The notes under the pieces were generated by a model. That model searched no databases. It was given only the letters and a program-made list of their open reading frames with translations, and was not told the origin of the DNA. Shown here piece by piece: positions 7,223-14,946 of a DNA stretch of 20,223 bases. Location of the stretch: NCBI GenBank assembly GCA_023403475.1, contig JAEYEL010000131.1, positions 1 to 20,223 on the forward strand, in the 5' to 3' direction. This DNA is from Actinomycetes bacterium. GTDB taxonomy: Bacteria > Actinomycetota > Coriobacteriia > Coriobacteriales > Eggerthellaceae. The position numbers were made by a program, and so were the translations under genes. The first letter of the stretch is position 1. Each line of letters opens with the position of its first letter.

Positions 7223-8617
7223 TCAGGCGTTCTCTCCCTCGAAATTCCCAAAGGTTGGAGGCACGACACGGATGCTGCCCAAGCGCCCGTTAGTCTCTTC
7301 GGCGATGCAGAACGCCATGTACAGGGGCAGATACCACACGGGCTTCCCCAACCGCTCACCACGTTCCACGTTGTCCATGGAAAGCACGTAGGCCTCACGA
7401 ATATCGAAGTCCTCCGTGCCAAGCAGGTTGTTAAGAGCTGTGTGCAGCTTATAATCTTTCCCCGATTTCACCTCCAAAGGCAAAAGGGTTCCATCGTTGC
7501 GCTCCACGATGAAATCCACTTCACCTTTTCTGCTATGGTAGAAATAGAAAAGGTTGGGATTCTGACAGGTAAGCGCCTGAGCCACTGCATTCTCATACAC
7601 CGACCCGAAATTCACTGCTCGAGCATCGTCAATCACGTCAAGCATCACCCGGGGAGTATACTGGGACAATAGCAGCCCCGTATCCGAATCGTAGAGTTTG
7701 AACTTACTGGACCGAGCCGTTCGCTTCAGCGGTCTCTTCGGCTCCGTCACCACATAGGTTGGCAGAACCACCGCCGCATCGATAAGCCATGCGAAGTCGT
7801 CCTCGTAGCGACGATACACCGCACCCTCTTTCAACGCATCCATGCGAAAGCGCTTATTCACCTTGTCAAGCTGGCTGGGCACTGCATTGTAGACGGCTCG
7901 AATCTGCGGCGCTCGCCCCTCGGCATACTTGGCGATGTCGAAACGATACTGCTCGACAATCTGCGATGCAACCGCACGCACTGCCCCCATGTCATAAGAT
8001 GAATCCAGATACGTTTGCACCACCTCGGGCATACCGCCTACCGCCACGAAATAGCGAAAGAGCGCGGCAAACCGCTCGTGAAGCGGCTCATCGAGAGGAC
8101 GACGCTCACGGTAGGCCAACCGTATGCCGTCAATCAACGACGAGGGTACTCCCTGAGACCAGCAAAATTCCTCGAAATCAAGTGGATACATACGCTCGAT
8201 TTGCACATAGCCAACGGGAAACGACCGATAGCCCTTCAGCTCTGTGCCCAGCATCGAGCCCGAGAGCACAACGGGGTAGCGTCCGTCTTCCACCAAAAAC
8301 TTCACCACGGTGATAAGGTCCGAGGCTTCCTGGATTTCATCTAGGAAGATAAGCGTCTCCCCGGGCACCACGGGCGCTTGCACCATAAGGGAGAGACGCG
8401 AAAGGAAATCGTCAGTATCTTGGGCAGCTTGGAGAATGGCGGCGGCCTTTTTGTTATCGAGAAAGTTTACTTCGACCGTTCGCGCAAAGTGCTCGTGAGC
8501 GAACTGTCGCACCACGAACGTTTTTCCCGTCTGTCTTGCACCAACAAGCAAAAAAGCTTTCCGAACCTTCGATTCGCTCCACGCCATGATGGTGTCATAC
8601 ATTTTACGTTGTATCAT
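7223..8617 (-). CDS. AAA+ ATPase with DUF4143 C-terminal domain (intact)
   Basis: Member of the AAA_14/DUF4143 family, whose cellular role is not established. The 464-residue protein is full length: Walker A GARQTGKT (26-33), Walker B LIFLDEIQEA (89-98), a sensor-like VVLSGSMLG (117-124), a middle helical region, and the DUF4143 part, where GEVDFIVE (365-372) and LEVKSGK (381-387) form a PD-(D/E)xK-like D...ExK pattern. No membrane segment is seen. The ATG at 8617 is preceded by AGAGAG; a start at the next Met (8602) cannot be excluded. It is a single gene, with a 141-bp gap to the clpC promoter that holds nothing recognised. Its upstream side carries an iterated repeat array ending 38 bp before the start, suggesting self-regulation or self-recognition. 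Two further, broken members of the family lie at 18508-18648 and 18741-19776. Confidence 0.9.
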   Translation of the reverse strand: MIQRKMYDTIMAWSESKVRKAFLLVGARQTGKTFVVRQFAHEHFARTVEVNFLDNKKAAAILQAAQDTDDFLSRLSLMVQAPVVPGETLIFLDEIQEASDLITVVKFLVEDGRYPVVLSGSMLGTELKGYRSFPVGYVQIERMYPLDFEEFCWSQGVPSSLIDGIRLAYRERRPLDEPLHERFAALFRYFVAVGGMPEVVQTYLDSSYDMGAVRAVASQIVEQYRFDIAKYAEGRAPQIRAVYNAVPSQLDKVNKRFRMDALKEGAVYRRYEDDFAWLIDAAVVLPTYVVTEPKRPLKRTARSSKFKLYDSDTGLLLSQYTPRVMLDVIDDARAVNFGSVYENAVAQALTCQNPNLFYFYHSRKGEVDFIVERNDGTLLPLEVKSGKDYKLHTALNNLLGTEDFDIREAYVLSMDNVERGERLGKPVWYLPLYMAFCIAEETNGRLGSIRVVPPTFGNFEGENA

Positions 8618-8655
8618 AGTTGCAGTTCTCTCTATCTGACGCCTTAACTGGTATC

Positions 8656-8772
8656 TTGTCGCTAACGCAGAAAGAATATTACCGCTTTTGTCGCTAACGC
8701 AGAAAGAATATTGTCAAAAATGTTTCCAATACAGAAAGTTTTCCGTAATTTTGCCACTAGCGTAGAAAAATC
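8656..8772. repeat. Iterated repeat array upstream of the DUF4143 ATPase
   Basis: A 25-bp unit beginning TTGTCGCTAACGCAGAAAGA is present twice without any mismatch (8656-8680 and 8688-8712). Two diverged copies follow at the same period: TGTTTCCAATACAGAAAG at 8721 and TTGCCACTAGCGTAGAAA from 8751. The starts are spaced 32, 32 and 31 bp, three helical turns, which puts all copies on one face of the DNA. The array is directly upstream of the minus-strand ATPase gene and its units contain AATATT boxes, so it probably overlaps the promoter. Confidence 0.85.
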
Positions 8773-9044
8773 GCCCGAGCGCATGACTCGGGCGACAATC
8801 AAGAGCAAATATCGGAAATAGAGCCGCAACGGCATTAGTACGACCCGCGCTATCGGCACGACCACCGTTGCGCTCCAGGATCTCGACCAGCTCTTGCTGC
8901 ATTAAGCGGCACGCGTTTCTCTTTATCGCAGAAAATCATTCCGAGGTACTTGAAAAGACTCTTGTTTTGCCGGCAAGCGTTTGAACTGGTGTTTTGCAAA
9001 ATGCAGGGAGTATGGGGAGCGATTTTTTCTTTATCACTTCTTTA
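8773..9044. other. Non-coding or decayed stretch
   Basis: No convincing gene. Short frames exist on both strands, one on the minus strand reading MQQELVEILERNGGRADSAG from 8902, which looks protein-like but has no ribosome site and is broken within about 60 codons inside the repeat array. The base composition is lower in GC than the housekeeping genes, fitting an acquired or decaying zone. Confidence 0.5.
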
Positions 9045-9428
9045 TCAAACTAGCGAATTGTCTGCGTGTTGGCGCGCGGGAGATTTGCCGGACATGCGCG
9101 AATTGCGGTATCTGGCGGCATCGAATCTTCGGGTGTTTTCGATGCCGCGAAACGGAGCGCCCAGGACACGAGAGATGCCCATCATCTTGCGCGGAGGCAG
9201 GTTGGCGATGGCGATGCGCAGGAAGTAGTCGCGGTCGAGCGCGTTGAAGTACGTGACGAACGGCTTCGCGTTCGCGCCGATCCAGTCGCCCATGTCAAGG
9301 TTCTTCACGCGCGCGTACGCCTCTTTACCGAGCGCGTTGATGCGGCAGAACAGCTGGATGTCGCCTGCCGCATCGCGCAGACCCTTTCTTTTAAGTTCCG
9401 CCTTGCAGATGGTTGCTGTTTGTCGGGG
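9045..9428 (-). pseudogene. Internally deleted lysyl-tRNA synthetase fragment
   Basis: An open minus-strand frame without a proper start. Its residues GDIQLFCRINALGKEAY and KNLDMGDWIGA match the N-terminal OB-fold of bacterial LysS, and directly after comes AKPFVTYFNALDRDYFLRIA, which matches the catalytic-core segment RPFxTHHNALDxDxYLRIA of the same enzyme. In a real LysS about 100 residues lie between these two parts, so the fragment has an internal deletion that kept the frame. The 5' end, the KMSKS-independent class II motif 2 and motif 3 and the true C-terminus are absent, and the residues after LRIA no longer look like LysS. The match is by eye from family knowledge. It cannot be functional as a synthetase. 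Confidence 0.6.
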
Positions 9429-9566
9429 CTACCTTTTCTCTGACCTAAGCCTCACGTTGCAACGGTCACGGAATCTAAGCGTTTTCGGGCAACGCATTGC
9501 CCGTCTGGGCGTCGTTGTTTACGAGAATTTTGCATTGGGGGAATATGCTGTTACCAGCGTATATGA

Positions 9567-9612
9567 AGGGAGAGCGGCCCTGCGAGGGAGAGCGACCCTG
9601 CGAGGGAGGCGG
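9567..9612. repeat. 18-bp tandem repeat, about 2.5 copies
   Basis: Units AGGGAGAGCGGCCCTGCG (9567-9584) and AGGGAGAGCGACCCTGCG (9585-9602) differ at one base and are followed by a partial third copy (AGGGAGGCGG). The unit length is a multiple of three, so a reading frame is kept across it. It lies at the upstream end of the plus-strand coding relic described next. Confidence 0.85.
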
Positions 9613-9629
9613 CATCGATAGCGCCTTCA

Positions 9630-9893
9630 ACACCGACGAAACGGCGCCTTTCCCTTCCCGCACCGTGCATAGGCCGCAGGGGCGCACTGGGACGCATTGT
9701 CGAAACCCGCGACCTGCTCGTCATCCTCACGAAGGATGACAGAGGACGGTTCGGCAAAGCGCTCGCGGATATCGGCGATGTCTTGAGAGGCGAGAGCTGC
9801 GACGTGCACGGCGACATCGTCATCATCAAGCGATCGCTTCGGGGAATGAGCATCAACGAGCTGCGAGGCCTTCTGCAAAGCAAACTCTTACCG
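9630..9893 (+). pseudogene. Unidentified plus-strand coding relic
   Basis: A frame without a start reads ALGRIVETRDLLVILTKDD, then GRFGKALADIGDVLRG, CDVHGDIVIIKRSLRGMS and INELRGLLQSKLL. The alternation of hydrophobic and charged residues and absence of low-complexity bias look like true protein, more so than the antisense frames. I do not recognise the family. It has no ribosome site, begins after the 18-bp repeats and runs into the 3' end of the opposite-strand radical SAM gene, so it is probably the tail of a lost gene. The segment 9429-9566 before it holds another protein-like plus-strand piece in a different frame (RLGVVVYENFALGEYAVTS), perhaps part of the same lost gene. Confidence 0.4.
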
Positions 9894-11009
9894 CGCAAGC
9901 GGCCACACGGGGCGGGAGGGAACCTGCCATTCGTCGGCTTCCAACTGGACGCGGGCACGGCGAACCTCACGACGGAGCCACTCAGGCTCCAACCCTAGGT
10001 TGCGGGCGCGGGGATCGCACCCGGCATCCACCCACACGACGCCGCCTGCGCCGCCGACCGGCACGCCCTCGCCTACGGCAAGCCGCGTTACGGCGCCCAC
10101 ATAGTGCACGCAGGCACGTGTGGCGGGCGTACAGCTCTCCATTTCCGTGCCCTTCGCGGCAATGAGCGAGCACGCGCCCGTGCAAAACGGGTGCAGCGCG
10201 GAAACCTCTTCCATGCGGCCGGCAATTTCCTCAAGAGAGACACCCTCCCACAAAGGCTCGATGCCGCACATGAGCGAAAGCCCCGCCTTGCAGGCGGCGG
10301 CGATAGTGGCGCGTCTGCGATCAGGCGAAATATCGGTCAGCTCGCCTTCGCCAAGGCGGATGGCATGGTAGATCGCCTGAGCACCGGCTTCCTTCAAGGC
10401 GCACGCCTCGTCAGCCGTCATGTCGGCGGCGTTCGCCATAATGGGCATATCAGGGGAAACGGCGCTGCGCACCGCCGCGACCATTTCCAGATAGCGGGAA
10501 AAGGAAAGCCCCGCCGTTGCCATGAGCGAGATGAGGTGCACGCCCTCTTCGTCGAACAGGCGCGCATAGGAAACGATGCGGTCGAGAGGAACCTCCCAGA
10601 AAGCGCACTCGGATGAATCGTCTCGACCGTCATCTCGCGATTCGCCCTGAAGGCGCGCTTCTCCATGCCCGCTTTCCCAGGCGCCGGAATTCCGCGAATT
10701 GCCGGCTGCGTCATCGACCGCAGGCAAGCCCGTGCCTGCCACCCCGTATGCGCCGTCGGCCTCGGTGTTCACGGCAGCGAACGAACAGAACAGGCAGTTT
10801 TCGGGGCACGGGTTCGCATCAACCCCTATCTGGGCATATACGAAACCCTGCCCGCCGGAAGCCCGCAGCGCCATTTCGCGTGCACGCACTTCCACATAGG
10901 CGGCCTCGGGCGAACGAGCATCGAATCCCAACAAGTACAGCAAGTCGTCGTGCGACGGGCGGCCGCCCAAAGCCGCCCTGTCGGCGATATCCATTACCCG
11001 CTTGTCCAT
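9888..11009 (-). CDS. BioB/HydE-like radical SAM protein
   Basis: A radical SAM enzyme of the biotin synthase, HydE and ThiH type. The 373-residue protein has the 4Fe-4S motif CPENCLFC (Cys68, Cys72, Cys75), a following TIM-barrel-like region with LISLMATAGLSF, ANAADMTADEA, IYHAIRLGEGELTDI and LMCGIEPLWEGVS, and a C-terminal part (PFCTGACSLIAAKGTEME) at the place where BATS-type domains lie. The reaction is unknown; a true BioB is not claimed because its usual second-cluster cysteine pattern is not evident. A hydrophilic Gly/Ser/Asp/Arg-rich insert of about 55 residues follows the cluster motif. The ATG at 11009 has GGGAGG upstream. It is the last gene of a minus-strand series with an ABC exporter, so it may process the transported compound or a cofactor. 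Confidence 0.85.
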   Translation of the reverse strand: MDKRVMDIADRAALGGRPSHDDLLYLLGFDARSPEAAYVEVRAREMALRASGGQGFVYAQIGVDANPCPENCLFCSFAAVNTEADGAYGVAGTGLPAVDDAAGNSRNSGAWESGHGEARLQGESRDDGRDDSSECAFWEVPLDRIVSYARLFDEEGVHLISLMATAGLSFSRYLEMVAAVRSAVSPDMPIMANAADMTADEACALKEAGAQAIYHAIRLGEGELTDISPDRRRATIAAACKAGLSLMCGIEPLWEGVSLEEIAGRMEEVSALHPFCTGACSLIAAKGTEMESCTPATRACVHYVGAVTRLAVGEGVPVGGAGGVVWVDAGCDPRARNLGLEPEWLRREVRRARVQLEADEWQVPSRPVWPLAR

Positions 11010-11077
11010 TGCCCGTCCCTCCCGTTCGCGCACTCTCCCACCCCGTTGCGGGTCGAACCCCGCAGCGACCACCACAT

Positions 11078-11730
11078 CTACTTCAAGTACAGCACCTCAT
11101 CGGCGCGCGCGGCAAGCTCGGGGTCGTGCGTGGCGAACAGCAACGCAGCCTCGCCTTTCTCCACGCGCTCGAACAAAGCGTTCACCACTATCTTCGCGTT
11201 TTCCGCGTCAAGATCGTTTGTCGGTTCGTCGGCAATGATAAGCGGCGGTTTAAGAAGCAGCGCCCGCGCCGTTGCCACGCGGCGCTTCTGCCCAACGGAA
11301 AGTTGGTGCGGATAATAGTGCATGCGCTCGCCAACCCCCAAAGACTCGAGCAGCGCACGCGCGCGCCCGTCCGCTTCGGCATCAGCCATCTTGAGCGCAG
11401 GGTCATACACGAAACCGGCGGCCACCGTCACGTTCTCTATCGCCCGGAGCGTACCGACGAGCTGCGTATGCTGGAACAAAAACCCACTTTCTCGGCACGT
11501 GCCCGCGAACGCGCCTCGTCGCTCGCATTCGCCATGTTCTCCCCGTCAAGAAGAAGCGCTCCCGCGCTCGGCGCAAGCAGCAACCCCGCAATGGAAAGCA
11601 GCGTCGATTTGCCCGCTCCCGAAGGCGCGCTCACCGCAAGCGACTGACCGCGATCGAGCATGAGCGACACATCGTTGATGATGGTGCCTGCGCCGTAATC
11701 CTTCGCCACGCCCTTCAGCTCCAAAAGCAT
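11078..11730 (-). pseudogene. ABC transporter ATPase (LolD/MacB type), frame broken at codon 84
   Basis: Partner ATPase of the FtsX-like permease upstream of it. Read through, it would be 217 residues, the normal LolD size: Walker A APSGAGKST (35-43), the Q-loop, signature LSVGQKRR, Walker B LLLKPPLIIADEP and the H-loop THDPE. The reading frame changes inside the Q-loop: the first frame gives EKVGF then CSS, the second gives FQHTQLVGTLRAIENV. A -1 shift after Phe84 restores the family sequence VGF-LFQHTQ exactly. The site is GTG GGT TTT TGT (11476-11487), where G GGT TTT is a slippery-type heptamer; equally, one T lost from a run of six explains it. The start ATG at 11728-11730 has GAGG upstream. 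Whether the protein is made is open. Confidence 0.85.
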
Positions 11731-11799
11731 CTGCTATACCTCAACTCTTTCAAACATCTCGCACGAACAGGATTCCATCTCAGGCAGCAACCTGCCAAG

Positions 11800-13008
11800 T
11801 TACCCTATATCCACTTGCTGCATAGCCGATGCCGGATCGATGCGCGACACTTGGCGCAGCGGCACGACAATGGTCAACGCGGCCACAACGAAAAAGCCGA
11901 CGATGATGGCCGCCACACCGCCCACCGCAAGCCCTACGGGAAACGGCGAGAACGGGAACGCGCCCGCATCCTGCAGATACGCAAGCATCACGTTGTACAG
12001 CACCGCGCCCAAAGCAATGCCCAGCACCGCGCCCATACCCGTGATGGCGAACGCCTCGCCGCCGATGACCATGCGCAGATCATGCGTGGTCGCGCCGAGC
12101 GCCCGATACAGCGCCAGTTCGGCCTTTCGTTCCCATACCAACGAGAAGAACCGCGCCACGAACTGCAAAAGCGACGCGATGGCTAAGATAACGCCTGCGG
12201 CCAGCATAATGGTGAACGCCACGGAAAGCGTGTTCTGCGCAGCGGCCACCACGTCCGAGCGCACGATCACGCCGAAGTCGCCGTCAACCTTGCGGTTTAT
12301 CTTGCCCGCCACCATCTCCTGTGCGCCCTCGTCGGTCTCCACCAGAACAGCGCTCGCAATGTCTTTCGGCTCGCCGTACTTTTCCCAGTAATGCGAAAAC
12401 TGCGCCTGAGCCTCCGACATGGCACGAATCTCGTCGATGTCCATGAGCAGCGAGTTGTCCAAATAGGTTCCCGTGGGCTCGAGGGTGGCAACAACATGCA
12501 CGTCCTTGCCCAGTATGGTTCCGTTGCCGCTTTCGAACCCGGTCACGTTGCAGCCTATCACCACGTCGCTTGCGCCGAGACCGCCCGAGATATCATGGTC
12601 GGCATACGGTGCAATGACCCAGTCGGTTTTCGGGTCGAACCCTATGATGCGTGTGGCGGCCGATGTCGAACAGCAGCTCTCATTCATGGTTTGCCCGTAG
12701 AACTGCACCGTCACGCGCTTCACGCCGTCTATGCGGGAAATGTCGTCGGCAATGGATGCCGGCAGATACGCGCTCACGGGAGCGCCTGTGAACAGAAGGT
12801 CGGAATCTTCCAGCTGGCTTTCCGCCGCAGCGGGCACCACGAGAAGCTGCGCACCGCTGCGCTGTTCGGAAAGCGCAACGCCCCTGCTCATGCCACCGTA
12901 CAGCAAGAACAGCGACACGAACGCCATAACGCTCACCGCTATGGCGAGCACAACCGACACGACTTGGATCTTACGTTGGCGCAGATTGCGCAGAACAAGG
13001 CGCTTCAT
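11800..13008 (-). CDS. FtsX/MacB-like ABC transporter permease
   Basis: Integral membrane subunit of a MacB/LolE-type exporter, 402 residues. One N-terminal membrane helix (about 15-38, VVSVVLAIAVSVMAFVSLF), a large extracytoplasmic domain (about 40-265), then three helices (about 267-290, 314-340, 357-383) in the FtsX-like arrangement with the conserved ALYRALGATTHDLRMVIGGEA cytoplasmic loop. The outer domain holds a vicinal cysteine pair (Cys112-Cys113 in NESCCSTS), unusual for such a domain and suggestive of metal or redox chemistry. It starts four bases after the DUF4418 stop, so coupled translation is likely, and its ATPase lies 69 bp downstream. Confidence 0.9.
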   Translation of the reverse strand: MKRLVLRNLRQRKIQVVSVVLAIAVSVMAFVSLFLLYGGMSRGVALSEQRSGAQLLVVPAAAESQLEDSDLLFTGAPVSAYLPASIADDISRIDGVKRVTVQFYGQTMNESCCSTSAATRIIGFDPKTDWVIAPYADHDISGGLGASDVVIGCNVTGFESGNGTILGKDVHVVATLEPTGTYLDNSLLMDIDEIRAMSEAQAQFSHYWEKYGEPKDIASAVLVETDEGAQEMVAGKINRKVDGDFGVIVRSDVVAAAQNTLSVAFTIMLAAGVILAIASLLQFVARFFSLVWERKAELALYRALGATTHDLRMVIGGEAFAITGMGAVLGIALGAVLYNVMLAYLQDAGAFPFSPFPVGLAVGGVAAIIVGFFVVAALTIVVPLRQVSRIDPASAMQQVDIG

Positions 13009-13012
13009 GCCA

Positions 13013-13450
13013 TCACAGCTTCATCTTCGGTTTTTCGGCGGCTTCGGGGTCGGCCTTCGCAAACCCTACGACGGCAGCTACGGCGGCAAGCACCGCAAGC
13101 ACGGTCACGATAGACCGCGTCGTGTGGCACGCCATGCTCGCCGCGCCGCACACGCCGATGGCGATATAGCATTCCGCCAGCATGGCAACCGCCAGAACTA
13201 TCGTGGCGAATGCGATGGCCCGTCGCCCTTCGAGCGTTTTCTGGGCGAGTCCGAACAGCGCTATCACGCACGCGGCCACGCTCTCGACCAGTACGGCAAC
13301 GAAACACCAGTGGCACTTCATGGGAACGCACGCCCCGCTTGTGCACTCAAGCGTACCGTCGCAGCCGCCAAGAACCGCCGAGACCACTGCAATCCCTGCC
13401 ATAAGCACGGCAAAAGCGGCAGTGCACATCTTCCAAACCTTGTCGTTCAT
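13013..13450 (-). CDS. DUF4418-family Cys-rich membrane protein
   Basis: A 145-residue protein of the DUF4418 type, function unknown. It has about four membrane segments (near 9-28, 50-69, 78-102 and 112-131) and a Cys-rich loop after the first one with Cys30, 36, 41, 46 and 49, including MKCHWC, which looks like a metal or thiol-active site on the outer side; Cys94, 101 and 108 form a second group. Genes of this family are known to me as neighbours of FtsX-like permeases and their ATPases, as here. The start ATG at 13450 has AAAGAGGG upstream. The ribosome site directly abuts a four-copy 18-bp tandem repeat. The call rests on overall pattern and context. Confidence 0.75.
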   Translation of the reverse strand: MNDKVWKMCTAAFAVLMAGIAVVSAVLGGCDGTLECTSGACVPMKCHWCFVAVLVESVAACVIALFGLAQKTLEGRRAIAFATIVLAVAMLAECYIAIGVCGAASMACHTTRSIVTVLAVLAAVAAVVGFAKADPEAAEKPKMKL

Positions 13451-13462
13451 GTTGTCGTTCCC

Positions 13463-13534
13463 TCTTTCAATTCGCCGCTATCTTTCAATTCGCCGCCGTC
13501 TTTCGATTCGCCGCTATCTTTCGATTCGCCGCTA
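13463..13534. repeat. 18-bp tandem repeat, four copies, before the DUF4418 gene
   Basis: Four consecutive 18-bp units: TCTTTCAATTCGCCGCTA, TCTTTCAATTCGCCGCCG, then TCTTTCGATTCGCCGCTA twice. On the minus strand they run into the DUF4418 ribosome-binding site. In one minus frame they encode DSGESK/DSGELK hexapeptides within a possible 31-codon frame from GTG at 13542 whose TGA overlaps the DUF4418 ATG; it lacks a ribosome site. Copy-number change could alter the distance between promoter and gene. Confidence 0.9.
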
Positions 13535-13638
13535 TCGCCCACACGATGGCGAAGCAACTCTTCGGTGCCCGACCCCGCGAAGAGGCCAAAGCCTTAAGCT
13601 CCTCTCGGCAAGGCGAGCTCCCAAGCTGCTTACGCCGA

Positions 13639-13668
13639 AACGGCGGAACGCCGATGCATTCCGCCGTT
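13639..13668 (-). terminator. Hairpin after the binding-protein gene
   Basis: AACGGCGGAA (13639-13648) and TTCCGCCGTT (13659-13668) form a perfect 10-bp stem with a 10-base loop, starting 23 bp after the stop of the substrate-binding protein on the minus strand. There is no T-run behind it, so termination is uncertain; it may instead protect the mRNA end. The rest of the 13451-13691 gap holds the tandem repeat and no gene. Confidence 0.45.
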
Positions 13669-13691
13669 CCCGCAACATACGAGCTTCGCTT

Positions 13692-14804
13692 TTACTCGCC
13701 GAAATACTCGTATCCCTTCTCAACCAGCTTGGCCACATATTCGTCGTATTCCTTGCTGCCAGGACCTGCGGCAGGAGCGTCGGTCATAATGTCGGAGCCG
13801 TAGTACAGGATATCCCAGTTCGCCGTGGCCGATTTGTCGTAGCGGCTCTTGTCGCCCGCACACCACGTGTAGCTCTTGATAAGGCGCTCGTGCAGGTCTT
13901 CCTCGGTGTCCTTTATGCCGTAAGCATCCAAGATGACCTTGCTTTCGGCAACGTAGCCGCTATCTTGGATGACCTGGGCGGCTTCCTTGGGGTTCTCGGT
14001 CAAAAACTCGCCAGCCATTTTCATAGCTTTGCAAACGCGCTTGACCACTTCGGGATCGGTGTCGACGATATGCTGCGTGGCCGCCAGATAGCAGCAGGTG
14101 TAGTCCTTGTAAGCAGGCTCCACGGCGTTGTTGAAGAACTTCGTGTAACCCGCCAGCTCGCCTATTTCGCCGTAGGGGTCAAACCAGGTCAGAGCATCGA
14201 GCTCGCCGTCGGCCAGCGCCTTGAAGGCCATGGCCGCGCCGCCGTCGGAATAGGCCAGCCATTCGGTCTTGGAATAATCGATGCCGTCGCGCCCCATTTC
14301 AGCTTGGATGAACAGCTGGGCCATGTCGCCCTCGCTGAACATGCCGACCTTCTTGCCTTCGAGGTCTTTGTAGCTTTTGATGCCGCTCTCAGGACGGGCG
14401 ACGCCTTGGATGCAGCCGGTATGAACGTTATCAACCAGCTTGATTTTCAAGCCCGCGTAAATGCCGGGCAAGAAGTTCGGCGTGGCCTCGAAAAAGTCGA
14501 TGTCGTTGTTGGCTATAAGCTCGGAAGTGCCCGACGTTATCTGGAACACCTCGGCGTCAACACCGCATTCCTTGTAGAAGCCCTTGGCCTCGGCTATCAT
14601 AATAGGAGCCTCGCACGTGCCGCCCCAATAGCCTATCTTGGCAGGAAGAAGATCTTTCGTCTCTTCCTTGGCGGGCGCCTCTTCCTTCTTGGTCTCTTCC
14701 TTCTTCTCGTTGCTCGAGCATCCGGCAAAAGCCCCCATGACGGCGACCCCGGCGGCAGCTCCCGAGATCGTCACGAACTTCCTACGCGTCAGATTCATAG
14801 CCAT
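13692..14804 (-). CDS. NrtA/SsuA/TauA-like substrate-binding lipoprotein
   Basis: Extracytoplasmic binding protein of a nitrate/sulfonate/taurine-type ABC importer; 370 residues. The N-terminus has a Tat-like TRRKFV motif, a hydrophobic segment and a lipobox FAGC with Cys29, followed by a Glu/Lys-rich linker (30-50), so it is a membrane-anchored lipoprotein. The mature part has the NMT1/SsuA-like pattern: IGYWGGTCEAPIMIAEAKGF, the SYKDLEGKKVG segment and a second lobe. It has many cysteines for an exported domain (64, 80, 131, 237-238, 258), some in positions that usually line the cleft. The ligand cannot be read from the sequence. The ATG at 14804 has GGAAGGG upstream; the frame is open further but without family residues. 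Its importer genes lie 328 bp upstream, behind two large hairpins. Confidence 0.9.
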   Translation of the reverse strand: MAMNLTRRKFVTISGAAAGVAVMGAFAGCSSNEKKEETKKEEAPAKEETKDLLPAKIGYWGGTCEAPIMIAEAKGFYKECGVDAEVFQITSGTSELIANNDIDFFEATPNFLPGIYAGLKIKLVDNVHTGCIQGVARPESGIKSYKDLEGKKVGMFSEGDMAQLFIQAEMGRDGIDYSKTEWLAYSDGGAAMAFKALADGELDALTWFDPYGEIGELAGYTKFFNNAVEPAYKDYTCCYLAATQHIVDTDPEVVKRVCKAMKMAGEFLTENPKEAAQVIQDSGYVAESKVILDAYGIKDTEEDLHERLIKSYTWCAGDKSRYDKSATANWDILYYGSDIMTDAPAAGPGSKEYDEYVAKLVEKGYEYFGE

Positions 14805-14946
14805 GTTCCCTTCCCATTCCTTTCTTCGATCCTGCATTGGCTTTCCTTCTGTGCTGCCCCCCAATGCGCGCTCGCACGCGCCCTTTATGTCAAAGGCCGC
14901 TTCAGCCTCTGTCACCAACGTTATCCGCGCCGCCCAACTCCGCAGA

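Noticed and set aside
8656..8772. CRISPR array
   Set aside because: Only two perfect copies with a 7-bp gap and decayed further copies; no spacers of constant length and no cas genes.
13447..13542. 31-codon frame of DSGESK repeats as a gene
   Set aside because: No ribosome site and composed wholly of the tandem repeat; kept only as an observation.
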